The position numbers were made by a program, and so were the translations under genes. Of a stretch of DNA of 60,874 nucleotides, positions 16,606 to 24,569 are shown in pieces. Source of the DNA: Bacillus sp. AFS037270 (GTDB taxonomy: Bacteria > Bacillota > Bacilli > Bacillales_B > DSM-18226); contig NZ_NUNF01000081.1 of NCBI RefSeq assembly GCF_002585305.1, forward strand, positions 1-60,874, in the 5' to 3' direction. A model generated the notes under the pieces. That model searched no databases, had not been told where the DNA came from, and saw only the letters and a list, made by a program, of their open reading frames with translations. Positions within the stretch are counted from its first letter, which is position 1. Each line of letters begins with the position of its first letter.

Positions 16606-17871
16606 TTGCTAGAAAGAAGAAACCCAATTTCGATTGGAGAAGCAGTAAAACAAATTATGAAACATCAAATAAGTGGCGTGACGGAATACGTTTCTATAAG
16701 TGAAAGCTATGGGCGTTATTTATCAGAAGATTTAATAGCTACGAGTAATGTTCCGCACTTTGATAGAGCACCATATGATGGCTTTGCAGTTCGTTCTATC
16801 GATACCCTTGAAGCATCCCAATCAAATCCGGTCGAATTTGAAGTAATCGACCACATTGGTGCCGGAATGGTCTCGGCTAAATTAGTTGGTGAAAACCAAG
16901 CTGTTCGGATTATGACCGGTGCGATGATGCCAAATGGAACAGATGCGGTCGTCATGTTTGAAGTTGCAAAAGACTATGAAAAAAATGGTATTCCATATAT
17001 GTCCATTAAAAGACAAATTAATAAGGGTACGAATGTTTCTTTTATAGGAGAAGATGCTAAACAAGGCGAAGTTCTCGTTGAAAAAGGTACCTTAATTAAC
17101 CCGGGAATACAAGCGATGCTGGCTACCTTTGGCTATAAAGAAGTTCCTGTAGCAAAAAAACCGCTTATCGGTCTATTTGCTACGGGTACCGAATTGTTAG
17201 AAGTAGATGAGGAATTAGTCCCCGGCAAAATTCGCAACAGTAATTCCTATATGATTGCAGCTCAAATTGAACGGGCAGGGGGAACAGTTCATTATTACGG
17301 GAAGCTGCCTGATGAATTTGATACGTGTTTTAAAGCAGTTAAAGATGCTTTAAGTGAAGTGGATATACTCATTACAACTGGGGGAGTATCGGTGGGTGAT
17401 TTTGATTACCTGCCTGGGATTTATAAAAAACTTGAAGCAGAGGTATTATTCAATAAGGTAGCTATGCGCCCTGGCAGTGTAACTACGGTTGCGATTTATA
17501 ATGGAAAAATCCTATTTGGACTATCTGGTAACCCCTCAGCTTGTTATGTGGGATTTGAACTATTTACCCGTCCGATAATCCGGACACAGCTTTTTTCAAA
17601 CAAACCCCATTTGCGAAAAGAAAAGGCTTTGCTTGAAGTTGATTTTCCTAAGGCTAATCCGTTTACTAGATTTGTCAGAAGTGCCACCTTTATTGATGAA
17701 GGAAGGTTAAAATCAACACCGAGTGGTTTGGACAAGTCGAATATTATTATGAGCTTGGCCGGTGCAAACTCATTAATGATCCTTCCTGGAGGAACAAGGG
17801 GATTTATGGCAGGAAATGAAGTCGAGGTATTGCTGCTTGAAGATCAGGTTGGAAGTGTATGGCCTTGGTAG
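16606..17871 (+). CDS. moeA: Molybdopterin molybdotransferase MoeA
   Basis: Inserts molybdate into adenylylated molybdopterin. The 421-residue protein has HFDRAPYDGFAVRS, the AVRIMTGAMMPNGTDAVVM block, FATGTELLE, ITTGGVSVGDFDY and GLSGNPSACYVGF, all standard MoeA motifs. The chosen start is TTG 16606 (MLERRNPISIGEA) with AGGAG 9 nt upstream; a TTG at 16585 overlaps that site. It overlaps mobB by 13 nt, indicating translational coupling. The promoter carries an Fnr-like half-site. Confidence 0.93.
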   Translation: MLERRNPISIGEAVKQIMKHQISGVTEYVSISESYGRYLSEDLIATSNVPHFDRAPYDGFAVRSIDTLEASQSNPVEFEVIDHIGAGMVSAKLVGENQAVRIMTGAMMPNGTDAVVMFEVAKDYEKNGIPYMSIKRQINKGTNVSFIGEDAKQGEVLVEKGTLINPGIQAMLATFGYKEVPVAKKPLIGLFATGTELLEVDEELVPGKIRNSNSYMIAAQIERAGGTVHYYGKLPDEFDTCFKAVKDALSEVDILITTGGVSVGDFDYLPGIYKKLEAEVLFNKVAMRPGSVTTVAIYNGKILFGLSGNPSACYVGFELFTRPIIRTQLFSNKPHLRKEKALLEVDFPKANPFTRFVRSATFIDEGRLKSTPSGLDKSNIIMSLAGANSLMILPGGTRGFMAGNEVEVLLLEDQVGSVWPW

Positions 17872-18395
17872 AACCTTTTATTTTTCAGGTGGTTGGATAT
17901 CAAAATAGTGGTAAGACAACAATTATAACTAAACTGATAAAATCACTGACAGACCAAGGAATAAAAACCGTCACAATCAAACATCATGGACATGGCGGTA
18001 AACCTGACGTAATGGAAGAAAAAGATTCTTCAAGGCATCTAAGTTCAGGGGCGATTGCTGCTATTGTCGAAGGCGGTGGAAGAATGATTCTACAGGCTGA
18101 CAAGCTGAACCTAAGCCTGGAAGACGAAATAGAGCTATTAAAATTCTATCAACCCGACGTCGTCTTAGTGGAAGGCTATAAACAGAAAAATTATCCTAAA
18201 CTCCTCTTATTAAAAAAGAAAGAGGACTTGCATTTATTAAACTCTATAACCAATATTTGCACAGTTGGGTATTGGTCTGACGAGCTGATCAATGAATATA
18301 TGCAACCTTCCTTCTCGATTAAAGATGAAGTACTGATTAATTGGACAACTGAATTAATTTTGGGGCATGTTCATAAAAATGATGAAAAAAGTTAA
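17859..18395 (+). CDS. mobB: Molybdopterin-guanine dinucleotide biosynthesis protein MobB
   Basis: A 178-residue P-loop GTPase thought to assist MobA in forming the guanine dinucleotide cofactor. The Walker A is GYQNSGKTT, followed by VTIKHHGHGG and DVVLVEGYK. Full length. The ATG lies inside the 3' end of moeA. Presence of mobB indicates an MGD-containing enzyme such as nitrate reductase elsewhere in the genome (inference). Confidence 0.92.
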   Translation: MALVEPFIFQVVGYQNSGKTTIITKLIKSLTDQGIKTVTIKHHGHGGKPDVMEEKDSSRHLSSGAIAAIVEGGGRMILQADKLNLSLEDEIELLKFYQPDVVLVEGYKQKNYPKLLLLKKKEDLHLLNSITNICTVGYWSDELINEYMQPSFSIKDEVLINWTTELILGHVHKNDEKS

Positions 18396-18410
18396 TAAAA
18401 TTGTCAAATA

Positions 18411-18453
18411 TGTTACTTTTATCACAGTAATACAAACTGGTACAAATTATAAT
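18411..18453 (+). promoter_or_regulatory. Fnr-type box and -10 of a gene-free transcript
   Basis: TGTTA-CTTTTA-TCACA at 18411-18426 has one mismatch. TATAAT at 18448-18453 is 29.5 bp from the box centre, predicting a start near 18460. No annotated gene begins before the terminator at 18607. Confidence 0.72.
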
Positions 18454-18459
18454 ACTTGT

Positions 18460-18632
18460 AGGGGTAATATGGTTTGTTAATATAGGTAGTTCGATTATGT
18501 ACTGGAAATGCAAGTTCCAATCAGTGGATAGCTACTCTAGAGAAGATCAATGTTATCATAGCCTGATTGGTTCCGATGCATTTCCATTTCTATCTAAGTT
18601 CATGTAAAGAAGGTAAATTGCCTTCTTTTTTT
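18460..18632 (+). ncRNA. Candidate Fnr-induced structured small RNA
   Basis: The predicted transcript of about 173 nt runs from an Fnr-type promoter to a Rho-independent terminator (AAGAAGG/CCTTCTT, 18607-18632). Two perfect helices stack: GGAAATGCA (18504-18512) with TGCATTTCC (18577-18585), and CCAATCAG (18517-18524) with CTGATTGG (18563-18570). They are separated by an asymmetric internal loop and enclose a 38-nt apical region. I do not recognise a known family. It overlaps a 36-codon reading frame, so it may be dual-function. Promoter, fold and terminator are seen; RNA function is inferred. Confidence 0.6.
18497..18607 (+). CDS. Possible 36-residue peptide inside the structured RNA
   Basis: An ATG at 18497 opens 36 codons (MYWKCKFQSVDSYSRED..., two Cys, aromatic-rich) ending at TAA 18605-18607, directly before the terminator stem. 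The ribosome site is weak (AGGT, 9 nt upstream) and both hairpin arms fall in the coding part. Another very short frame, ATG-GTT-TGT-TAA, follows AGGGG at the 5' end. Coding is uncertain; comparison of synonymous changes in relatives would decide. Confidence 0.3.
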   Translation: MYWKCKFQSVDSYSREDQCYHSLIGSDAFPFLSKFM

Positions 18633-18641
18633 CACATTTAT

Positions 18642-18684
18642 TGTGATACTCTTCACTTTTTTTTCAGGACAGCTCTTTTATAGT
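18642..18684 (+). promoter_or_regulatory. Fnr-type box and -10 of ywiC
   Basis: TGTGA-TACTCT-TCACT at 18642-18657 has one mismatch. TATAGT at 18679-18684 lies 29.5 bp from the box centre, so a start is expected near 18691, 23 nt before the ywiC ATG. Confidence 0.8.
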
Positions 18685-18713
18685 AAGGCTATCAGGAAAA
18701 GGAGTGATAAAAG

Positions 18714-19442
18714 ATGAAATTATTTTTACCCAAACAACATGGCGCATGGGCAATGCTGATCATTCCCTTTTGGCTAGGTGTTATTAATGGTGGATATGTA
18801 TGGCAGGACATACCGTTTTTTATTGGCTGGATTTTTTTATATTTAGCGACCTATCCAATGCTCCTTTTATTTAAAAAGAAAAAAGTTCAATTTTATGCCA
18901 AATGGACCATTATTTATATGTTACCTGCTTTAATTCTGCTGGTGTTTCCGCTTCTCCAAAGGCCTGGTATCATCATCTTTGGACTTTTGATGCTGCCATT
19001 TTTTGCAATAAATGCTTACTATACATCTAAAAATAAAGATCGTGCGTTTATGAATGATATGAGTGCAATCTTTGCATTTTCTATCGCTGGTTTGGCTAGC
19101 AGCTACTTAGGGCAAGGCTCGCTAAACCTTAATACAATGATTTTTCCCTTTTTAACATCTGTCTTATTTTTTATGGGCTGTACCTTTTATGTGAAAACCA
19201 TGATAAGAGAAAAGAAAAGTGATATGTTCAAATGGATTTCATGGACATATCATCTTCTTGTAGTAGCTGCGTGGTTCTTTAGTGGCCTTTGGATAGTGGC
19301 GATTGCTTATATTCCGAGTTTACTACGAGCTTATTTCTTTTATGGAAAAAAATTATCGCCACTGCAAATTGGCGTATATGAGATCATTAATTCGGCCCTC
19401 ATCTTTATAATCCTTTCCATTCAGATTGTTACCTTAAATTAA
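18714..19442 (+). CDS. ywiC: YwiC-like integral membrane protein
   Basis: A 242-residue polytopic membrane protein with about seven hydrophobic segments. It begins MKLFLPKQHGAWAMLIIPFWLG; the PKQHGAWAML motif is typical of the YwiC-like family. In B. subtilis ywiC lies in the Fnr-controlled narK-fnr-ywiC-arfM-nar region, matching the Fnr box here. The biochemical role is unknown; the early HGAW motif resembles membrane prenyltransferase relatives, which I cannot confirm. AAAGGAG lies upstream and a clean terminator follows. Confidence 0.88.
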   Translation: MKLFLPKQHGAWAMLIIPFWLGVINGGYVWQDIPFFIGWIFLYLATYPMLLLFKKKKVQFYAKWTIIYMLPALILLVFPLLQRPGIIIFGLLMLPFFAINAYYTSKNKDRAFMNDMSAIFAFSIAGLASSYLGQGSLNLNTMIFPFLTSVLFFMGCTFYVKTMIREKKSDMFKWISWTYHLLVVAAWFFSGLWIVAIAYIPSLLRAYFFYGKKLSPLQIGVYEIINSALIFIILSIQIVTLN

Positions 19443-19448
19443 ATTAAA

Positions 19449-19478
19449 AAAATCGGTCAGCTTGACCGATTTTTTTTG
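19449..19478. terminator. Terminator between ywiC and fnr paralogue 2
   Basis: AATCGGTCA and TGACCGATT form a 9-bp stem with a 3-nt loop, with A-runs and T-runs on both flanks, usable from both strands. Confidence 0.9.
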
Positions 19479-19484
19479 CCTATT

Positions 19485-20177
19485 TTAATCAACCTTACAT
19501 ATTTCAACCGGGCAATCCTCACAATCGATTTCCCTTTTTAAATAATCAATATCATGAATGGTGATGGAACCTTTATCAATTGAGATAATATCTGACTTTC
19601 TTAAATCACTAAGCAGCCGATTGACAACCTCTCGGGAGGTACCACAGAAATTTGCCAGCTCTTGATTTGTAAAAGGTAATTCCACTAGAATACCTTGATC
19701 CGTCTTCATCCCATAACTATTGCTAATACGAATAAGAGTCGAATACAACGCCCCTTTTTTACCATGGAGGACTAAATCACGAAATTTAGTTTGTGTCTTC
19801 CGAAATTGCAGGCTCATCCATTGGATAAATTCAAATGAAAGAGCTAGATTTTGGGATAGCTTCTCTTCTAAGACGTCCTTCAAAATGACAGCAACTTCAC
19901 CGCTCTCTACAACCCGTGCACTTAGTAAATATCGAGATGAAGGAGAAAATAAATTTAACTCTCCAACAAAATCTCCTTTGGAGCACATTCTAATTGTTAA
20001 TTCTCTTCCGTCAGGAATAATTTTGCTGACTTGAAGGATCCCGCTTTGAACAATATACATTTCATCAGCTTGAGAACCCTCCTGAAAAAGAAACGTCCCT
20101 TTTTCAATCTTTTTTATATGGTGGACCGTTTCAAAGAGATGTGATAATGTTACAGGCATTTCTTTTACTGACTGCAT
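19485..20177 (-). CDS. fnr: Crp/Fnr family regulator with C-terminal Fe-S cysteines (Fnr paralogue 2)
   Basis: A 230-residue anaerobic regulator, clearly paralogous to the protein at 13577: FLFQEGSQADEMYIVQSGILQVSKI, RKTQTKFRDLVLHGKKGALYSTLIRISNSYGM and the helix-turn-helix TNQELANFCGTSREVVNRLLSDLRKS. It ends CEDCPVEIC, the same C-x2-C-x4-C cluster tail. AAGGTGG lies upstream of the ATG. The recognition helices (GTSREVVNR versus GTSRESTNR) differ at two positions, so both probably read similar boxes. Which one is orthologous to B. subtilis fnr cannot be settled here. Confidence 0.88.
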   Translation of the reverse strand: MQSVKEMPVTLSHLFETVHHIKKIEKGTFLFQEGSQADEMYIVQSGILQVSKIIPDGRELTIRMCSKGDFVGELNLFSPSSRYLLSARVVESGEVAVILKDVLEEKLSQNLALSFEFIQWMSLQFRKTQTKFRDLVLHGKKGALYSTLIRISNSYGMKTDQGILVELPFTNQELANFCGTSREVVNRLLSDLRKSDIISIDKGSITIHDIDYLKREIDCEDCPVEICKVD

Positions 20178-20448
20178 ACTATAACCACCTTTAAAGGTAC
20201 AAATTCAATTCCCAAAAAATTCAAGTCATGGTTAATGAGATTCCCTAGATAATACTATAATTATATTGTTAACGAAGAATAATTATCAATATCTGTAGAA
20301 TAAGTTCATATAATCGTCAAAACTTAAGTCTAATGGCATATTACCTAGGAAATATTGTCGACATATGTTGAATTTGAAAGAATTTCCCTTTAATGCTGTT
20401 GCAGGCAAACGGAGATAATAAAAATGTATTGGAAAAGGGGGGATAAGA

Positions 20449-20628
20449 ATGGGACAAAATCATCAATTTAAGCCAGGTAAAAAGGCACCAAATAATGGCT
20501 TTTATATTGAGGTTGGTGACTCTGGAAGCAATGTAACTAACCCGAAAAAGATAAAACTTAAAGCAGGAGACTCATTTCCTGAGACATCAAATGATGATCG
20601 CGTTTGGAGCTACGTTCGAAAACCTTAA
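20449..20628 (+). CDS. yjzC: YjzC family small protein
   Basis: A 59-residue protein starting MGQNHQFKPGKKAPNNGFYI, with KLKAGDSFPETSNDDRVWSYVRKP at the end, matching the short YjzC family near the same locus in B. subtilis. The fold is probably a small beta structure; function unknown. An AGGGGGG ribosome site precedes the ATG. A small hairpin terminator follows at about 20640. Confidence 0.85.
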   Translation: MGQNHQFKPGKKAPNNGFYIEVGDSGSNVTNPKKIKLKAGDSFPETSNDDRVWSYVRKP

Positions 20629-20637
20629 TAAGTTTTA

Positions 20638-20665
20638 AAAAAAGTCATCTATTTAGATGGCTTTT
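20638..20665 (+). terminator. Terminator of yjzC
   Basis: AGTCATCT and AGATGGCT pair around ATTT, followed by TTTTC. Confidence 0.6.
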
Positions 20666-20701
20666 CTTCTGTCATTATTTTACTTATTCTAATAAATTTT
20701 T

Positions 20702-20734
20702 TATAATAAAATTAATAGGTCAAAAAAGGTCAAA
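20702..20734 (+). promoter_or_regulatory. clpB promoter with CtsR operator
   Basis: TATAAT at 20702-20707 is followed by GGTCAAA-AAA-GGTCAAA at 20718-20734. This is an exact match to the CtsR heptad direct repeat (A/G-GTCAAA, 3-bp spacer) and lies just downstream of the expected start site, next to the ribosome site. CtsR represses clp genes until heat or protein stress. Confidence 0.92.
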
Positions 20735-20748
20735 AAGGAGTGAGGGAA

Positions 20749-23349
20749 ATGGACCTAAACCGAATGACAGAGCGTATGCAAAAAGGCATTATGGATGCAC
20801 AGGTTTTAGCGATAAAGGAAAATCATCAAGAAATTGATGAACTTCATTTGTTATTATCGCTTTTAAATCAGGAAGATAGTTTAATCGCTGCCATATTAGA
20901 AAAAGCAGGCTTACCGGCGGATAGGGTAAAGAAGTCTTTATTGGGAGAATTGACCAAAAAACCACAGGTAACAGGAAGCGGTGTCGAACAGGGAAAACTT
21001 TATATTACAGCTAAACTGCAAAAGTTACTAGTAAGTGCCGAGGAGTTTGCATCTAAATTTTCGGATGAATACATTTCTGTTGAACACATACTGTTAGCTG
21101 CCGTTTATGCAAATGATTCACATATGAAAAAAATCATTCAAACATACGGTCTAACACCTGAAATGATTTTAAAAGCAATAAAGGAAATAAGGGGGAACCA
21201 AAGAGTGACATCACAAAATCCAGAAGCAGGATATGATGCTCTTAAAAAGTATGGCCGAGACCTTGTAGCCGAAGCAACAAGCGGCAAAATCGATCCGGTC
21301 ATCGGCAGAGACGCTGAAATTCGTAATGTGATTCGAATTTTATCACGTAAAACAAAGAATAATCCTGTCTTAATCGGTGAACCAGGGGTGGGGAAAACAG
21401 CAATTGTCGAGGGATTAGCCCAAAGAATTGTAAGAAAAGATGTTCCAGAAGGACTTAAGGATAAAACCATTTTTTCATTAGATATGAGTGCATTAATTGC
21501 CGGAGCAAAATTCCGCGGTGAATTTGAGGAACGGCTTAAAGCGGTCTTAAATGAAATTAAGAAAAGTGAAGGCCGTATTTTATTATTTATCGATGAAATT
21601 CATACCATTGTTGGTGCAGGTAAAACTGAAGGGGCGATGGATGCCGGAAATATGTTAAAGCCCATGCTTGCTAGAGGGGAACTCCATTGTATTGGGGCAA
21701 CCACACTTGATGAGCATCGGAAATATATAGAAAAAGATCCAGCGCTTGAACGGCGTTTTCAACAAGTACTGGTTCAAGAACCAAATGTAGAAGATACAAT
21801 CTCCATATTAAGGGGACTAAAGGAACGCTTTGAGGTCCATCATGGGGTAAAGATTCACGATCATGCCTTAGTGGCAGCGGCCACATTGTCAGACCGCTAT
21901 ATTACAGACCGGTTTTTACCTGATAAGGCAATTGACCTTGTCGATGAAGCCTGTGCCATGATTCGTACGGAAATTGACTCCATGCCTACCGAACTTGATG
22001 AAGTGACACGCAGGGTCATGCAGCTAGAAATTGAAGAGGCAGCACTTCGGAAAGAAATTGATGAAGGAAGTAAATTAAGACTTGAATCCTTATTAAAAGA
22101 ACTGGCTGATTTGAAAGAACAAGCAGATACGATGAAGGCAAAATGGATGCAGGAGAAACAAACGATTCAAAAATTGCAGGAGAAAAGGGAGCAGCTTGAA
22201 AAACTCCGCCGCGAGCTTCAAGCATCAGAAGACCGATATGATTTAAATCGGGCAGCTGAATTAAGGCATGGACAAATCCCTTTAATGGAAAAAGAACTTA
22301 AAGAATTGGAGGAAAAAGCAGAAGAGGATGAGCGGCTGCTCCGAGAAGAAGTAACAGGGGAGGAAATTTCAAATATCGTCTCAAGATGGACAGGAATACC
22401 ACTTTCCAAGCTAGTCGAAGGGGAAAGAGAAAAATTACTTAAATTAGAATCCATTCTACATCAACGGGTGATAGGCCAAAATGAGGCAGTTAGCTTGGTA
22501 TCGGATGCGGTTCTAAGAGCGAGAGCTGGTATTAAAGACCCGAACCGTCCAATTGGATCATTTTTATTTTTAGGTCCGACCGGCGTAGGGAAAACAGAAC
22601 TTGCGAAGGCGCTCGCTGAGTCCTTATTTGACAGTGAAGAACATATTATAAGAATAGATATGTCGGAATATATGGAGAAACATGCTGTTTCTCGATTAAT
22701 TGGTGCACCTCCGGGATATGTAGGATATGAAGAAGGCGGCCAGTTGACAGAAGCTGTAAGAAGAAGACCCTATTCTGTTATTTTGATGGATGAAATAGAA
22801 AAGGCGCATCCGGAAGTATTTAATATTCTCTTGCAGGCCCTTGATGATGGCCGAATTACGGATTCGCAAGGTCGAGTGGTAGATTTTAAAAACACCGTTA
22901 TTATTATGACTTCCAATATCGGTTCCCACTTCCTGCTCGATAGAAGTGAAAATGAGATTGAAATTTCGGATGAAACAAGGGAGAAGGTTATGAGTCAATT
23001 AAGGTCTCATTTCCGACCGGAATTCTTAAATCGAATTGATGAGACGATCCTCTTTAAGCCTTTATCATTAGGGGAGATAAAGAATATTGTTGTAAAGATG
23101 CTGATCGATTTGCAAAATAGGTTAAAACAGCAGCAAATTAATATCATGATAAGTGAGGATGCGAAGGAATTTATTGCTGTAAATGGATTTGATCCTATTT
23201 ATGGGGCACGGCCCTTGAAACGGTATATTCAAAGGAATATCGAAACGAAACTTGCACGTGAAATCATTGCAGGAAAGATCCATGATCAATCAACGGTTGA
23301 AATATCAATTGCTGAAGGTGAAGTATCTATAAAAGTACAAGAAAAGTAG
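20749..23349 (+). CDS. clpB: ATP-dependent disaggregase ClpB
   Basis: An 866-residue Hsp100 chaperone that works with DnaK to dissolve aggregates. It has an N-terminal Clp_N repeat domain (1-150) and NBD1 with Walker A GEPGVGKT and Walker [11 protein letters not shown] long coiled-coil middle domain follows (about 400-530, [21 protein letters not shown]). NBD2 carries GPTGVGKT and [12 protein letters not shown], and the C-terminal domain ends the protein. I see no ClpP-binding IGF/L tripeptide, which fits ClpB rather than ClpC/ClpE. Start ATG 20749 has AAGGAG 8 nt upstream. B. subtilis 168 lacks clpB. Controlled by the CtsR operator. Confidence 0.95.
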   Translation: MDLNRMTERMQKGIMDAQVLAIKENHQEIDELHLLLSLLNQEDSLIAAILEKAGLPADRVKKSLLGELTKKPQVTGSGVEQGKLYITAKLQKLLVSAEEFASKFSDEYISVEHILLAAVYANDSHMKKIIQTYGLTPEMILKAIKEIRGNQRVTSQNPEAGYDALKKYGRDLVAEATSGKIDPVIGRDAEIRNVIRILSRKTKNNPVLIGEPGVGKTAIVEGLAQRIVRKDVPEGLKDKTIFSLDMSALIAGAKFRGEFEERLKAVLNEIKKSEGRILLFIDEIHTIVGAGKTEGAMDAGNMLKPMLARGELHCIGATTLDEHRKYIEKDPALERRFQQVLVQEPNVEDTISILRGLKERFEVHHGVKIHDHALVAAATLSDRYITDRFLPDKAIDLVDEACAMIRTEIDSMPTELDEVTRRVMQLEIEEAALRKEIDEGSKLRLESLLKELADLKEQADTMKAKWMQEKQTIQKLQEKREQLEKLRRELQASEDRYDLNRAAELRHGQIPLMEKELKELEEKAEEDERLLREEVTGEEISNIVSRWTGIPLSKLVEGEREKLLKLESILHQRVIGQNEAVSLVSDAVLRARAGIKDPNRPIGSFLFLGPTGVGKTELAKALAESLFDSEEHIIRIDMSEYMEKHAVSRLIGAPPGYVGYEEGGQLTEAVRRRPYSVILMDEIEKAHPEVFNILLQALDDGRITDSQGRVVDFKNTVIIMTSNIGSHFLLDRSENEIEISDETREKVMSQLRSHFRPEFLNRIDETILFKPLSLGEIKNIVVKMLIDLQNRLKQQQINIMISEDAKEFIAVNGFDPIYGARPLKRYIQRNIETKLAREIIAGKIHDQSTVEISIAEGEVSIKVQEK

Positions 23350-23357
23350 TTAAAACA

Positions 23358-23397
23358 GAAAAAAAGGTCCTCCAGTTTGCTTGGAAGACCTTTTTTA
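23358..23397. terminator. Terminator between clpB and yjzD
   Basis: AAAAAGGTC and GACCTTTTTT pair around an inner CTCC/GGAA-containing loop, giving runs on both strands for the convergent genes. Confidence 0.8.
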
Positions 23398-23583
23398 TTA
23401 ATGATTTTCTACAGGTTCATTTGGAATTACTGCTGTAGCAATGAGAATTAATATGGTTACCCCAACAGCAGCAATAGAACCTTGAGCAAAATTATATTCC
23501 GCACCGGCTGTCATTGAACTAACAACATATGTAAGCATTTGCACTAAAAGGAAAGACCAGAAAAAAGTCCAAAATATACGCAC
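23398..23583 (-). CDS. yjzD: DUF2929 small membrane protein (YjzD)
   Basis: A 61-residue protein with two membrane helices (residues about 4-25, FWTFFWSFLLVQMLTYVVSS, and 36-54) and a short acidic tail. It matches the DUF2929/YjzD family in sequence and position. Initiation is at GTG with AGAGGTG upstream. Function unknown. Confidence 0.82.
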   Translation of the reverse strand: MRIFWTFFWSFLLVQMLTYVVSSMTAGAEYNFAQGSIAAVGVTILILIATAVIPNEPVENH

Positions 23584-23766
23584 TCATTTTCACCTCTTAC
23601 TTATTATACATTAATTTAAATACTACCATACAATACAGAAAAAATATATAAAAAACAATTTTCTGATTTATGTTTTCAAGTCTTGAGAAAAATGGGCAAA
23701 CTCCCTTTCATCTCATGTGAAACGGCATACAATATCTTGAGGAATTATGTAAAAGGAGATTTAGCG

Positions 23767-24489
23767 ATGGAGAATCGTAATTTTCAGATGGATACCCAAT
23801 GGAATATCATTCATTACCCCGAAAAGCCTAAAGGATTTGGGATCTTAATAATTGGAGATGAAAGGCACTTTGTCGATGAAAGCAAATGCTTTTGGACGCA
23901 AAACGAAGGAAAGCTGTCTATTATCAATGAATTAAAAGATGCCGGGTACACCATTTTTTCCTCAAATCTTTATGGACGAAACTGGGGGAGCGAAAATTCT
24001 GTCGAGCTTGCTCAAAGGTTATATCAGCATGTAATTAGAAGTGAAATTCTTAATAATAAAATTCATGTTTTAGCAGAAGGAATGGGGGCATTAGTGGCTG
24101 TAAAGCTATTAGAAAAGATGAAGGGGTCAATTCGTTCGGTAGTCCTGCTTAATCCCATTCTTTCCCTAAAACATCATTTAGAACAAGAAAAAGAGCATAA
24201 GTTCTTTTATAAAAAATTAATGAGGGAATTAATTGCTGCACATCAACTCGACCAGTCTACCCTCGAAAACGAAATATTCAACATGGAAGAAATGGTTCAT
24301 CTTGATTTTGACTGTCCGATAAGGATTATCCAAGTTTTAGCTGGCGGGAGATCGTACACTCAATCAAAACTTTATCAAAAAATTCTTAATTCCCCAAAGA
24401 TAGATCCAACCTTCATTCTACCCGAAAAAAAACCTCAGCTCGGAAATATGGTTATCAAATTTTTTAACAGTCATGAATCAGTGCTATAA
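23767..24489 (+). CDS. yjaU: Alpha/beta-hydrolase-like protein without catalytic Ser (YjaU position)
   Basis: A 240-residue protein with an alpha/beta-hydrolase layout: strand GFGILIIGD, then SSNLYGRNWG, and an elbow at HVLAEGMGALVAVKLLEK. The nucleophile consensus GxSxG reads AEGMG, so Gly105 stands where Ser is expected and the first Gly is Ala. The late part has DFDCPIRIIQVLAGG, but no clear catalytic Asp/His pair. It is probably a non-enzymatic relative. AAGGAG 8 nt before ATG 23767 sets the start. The name rests on synteny with B. subtilis yjaU. The next gene, yjaV, begins 80 nt later. Confidence 0.72.
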   Translation: MENRNFQMDTQWNIIHYPEKPKGFGILIIGDERHFVDESKCFWTQNEGKLSIINELKDAGYTIFSSNLYGRNWGSENSVELAQRLYQHVIRSEILNNKIHVLAEGMGALVAVKLLEKMKGSIRSVVLLNPILSLKHHLEQEKEHKFFYKKLMRELIAAHQLDQSTLENEIFNMEEMVHLDFDCPIRIIQVLAGGRSYTQSKLYQKILNSPKIDPTFILPEKKPQLGNMVIKFFNSHESVL

Positions 24490-24561
24490 TGGTAAGCCTC
24501 CCCAAAATGAAATAATTCCTATTAATAGAGCATAGGATTCATTAAGGTTATTTTGGGGAGG
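24485..24561 (+). promoter_or_regulatory. Hairpin masking the yjaV ribosome site
   Basis: CCTCCCCAAAAT (24497-24508) is perfectly complementary to ATTTTGGGGAGG (24550-24561), a 12-bp stem. The 3' arm contains the GGGGAGG ribosome site of yjaV. A TATAAT at 24485-24490 would start a transcript at about the first base of the 5' arm. Sequestration of translation is an inference. Confidence 0.65.
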
Positions 24562-24569
24562 AAGATGTA

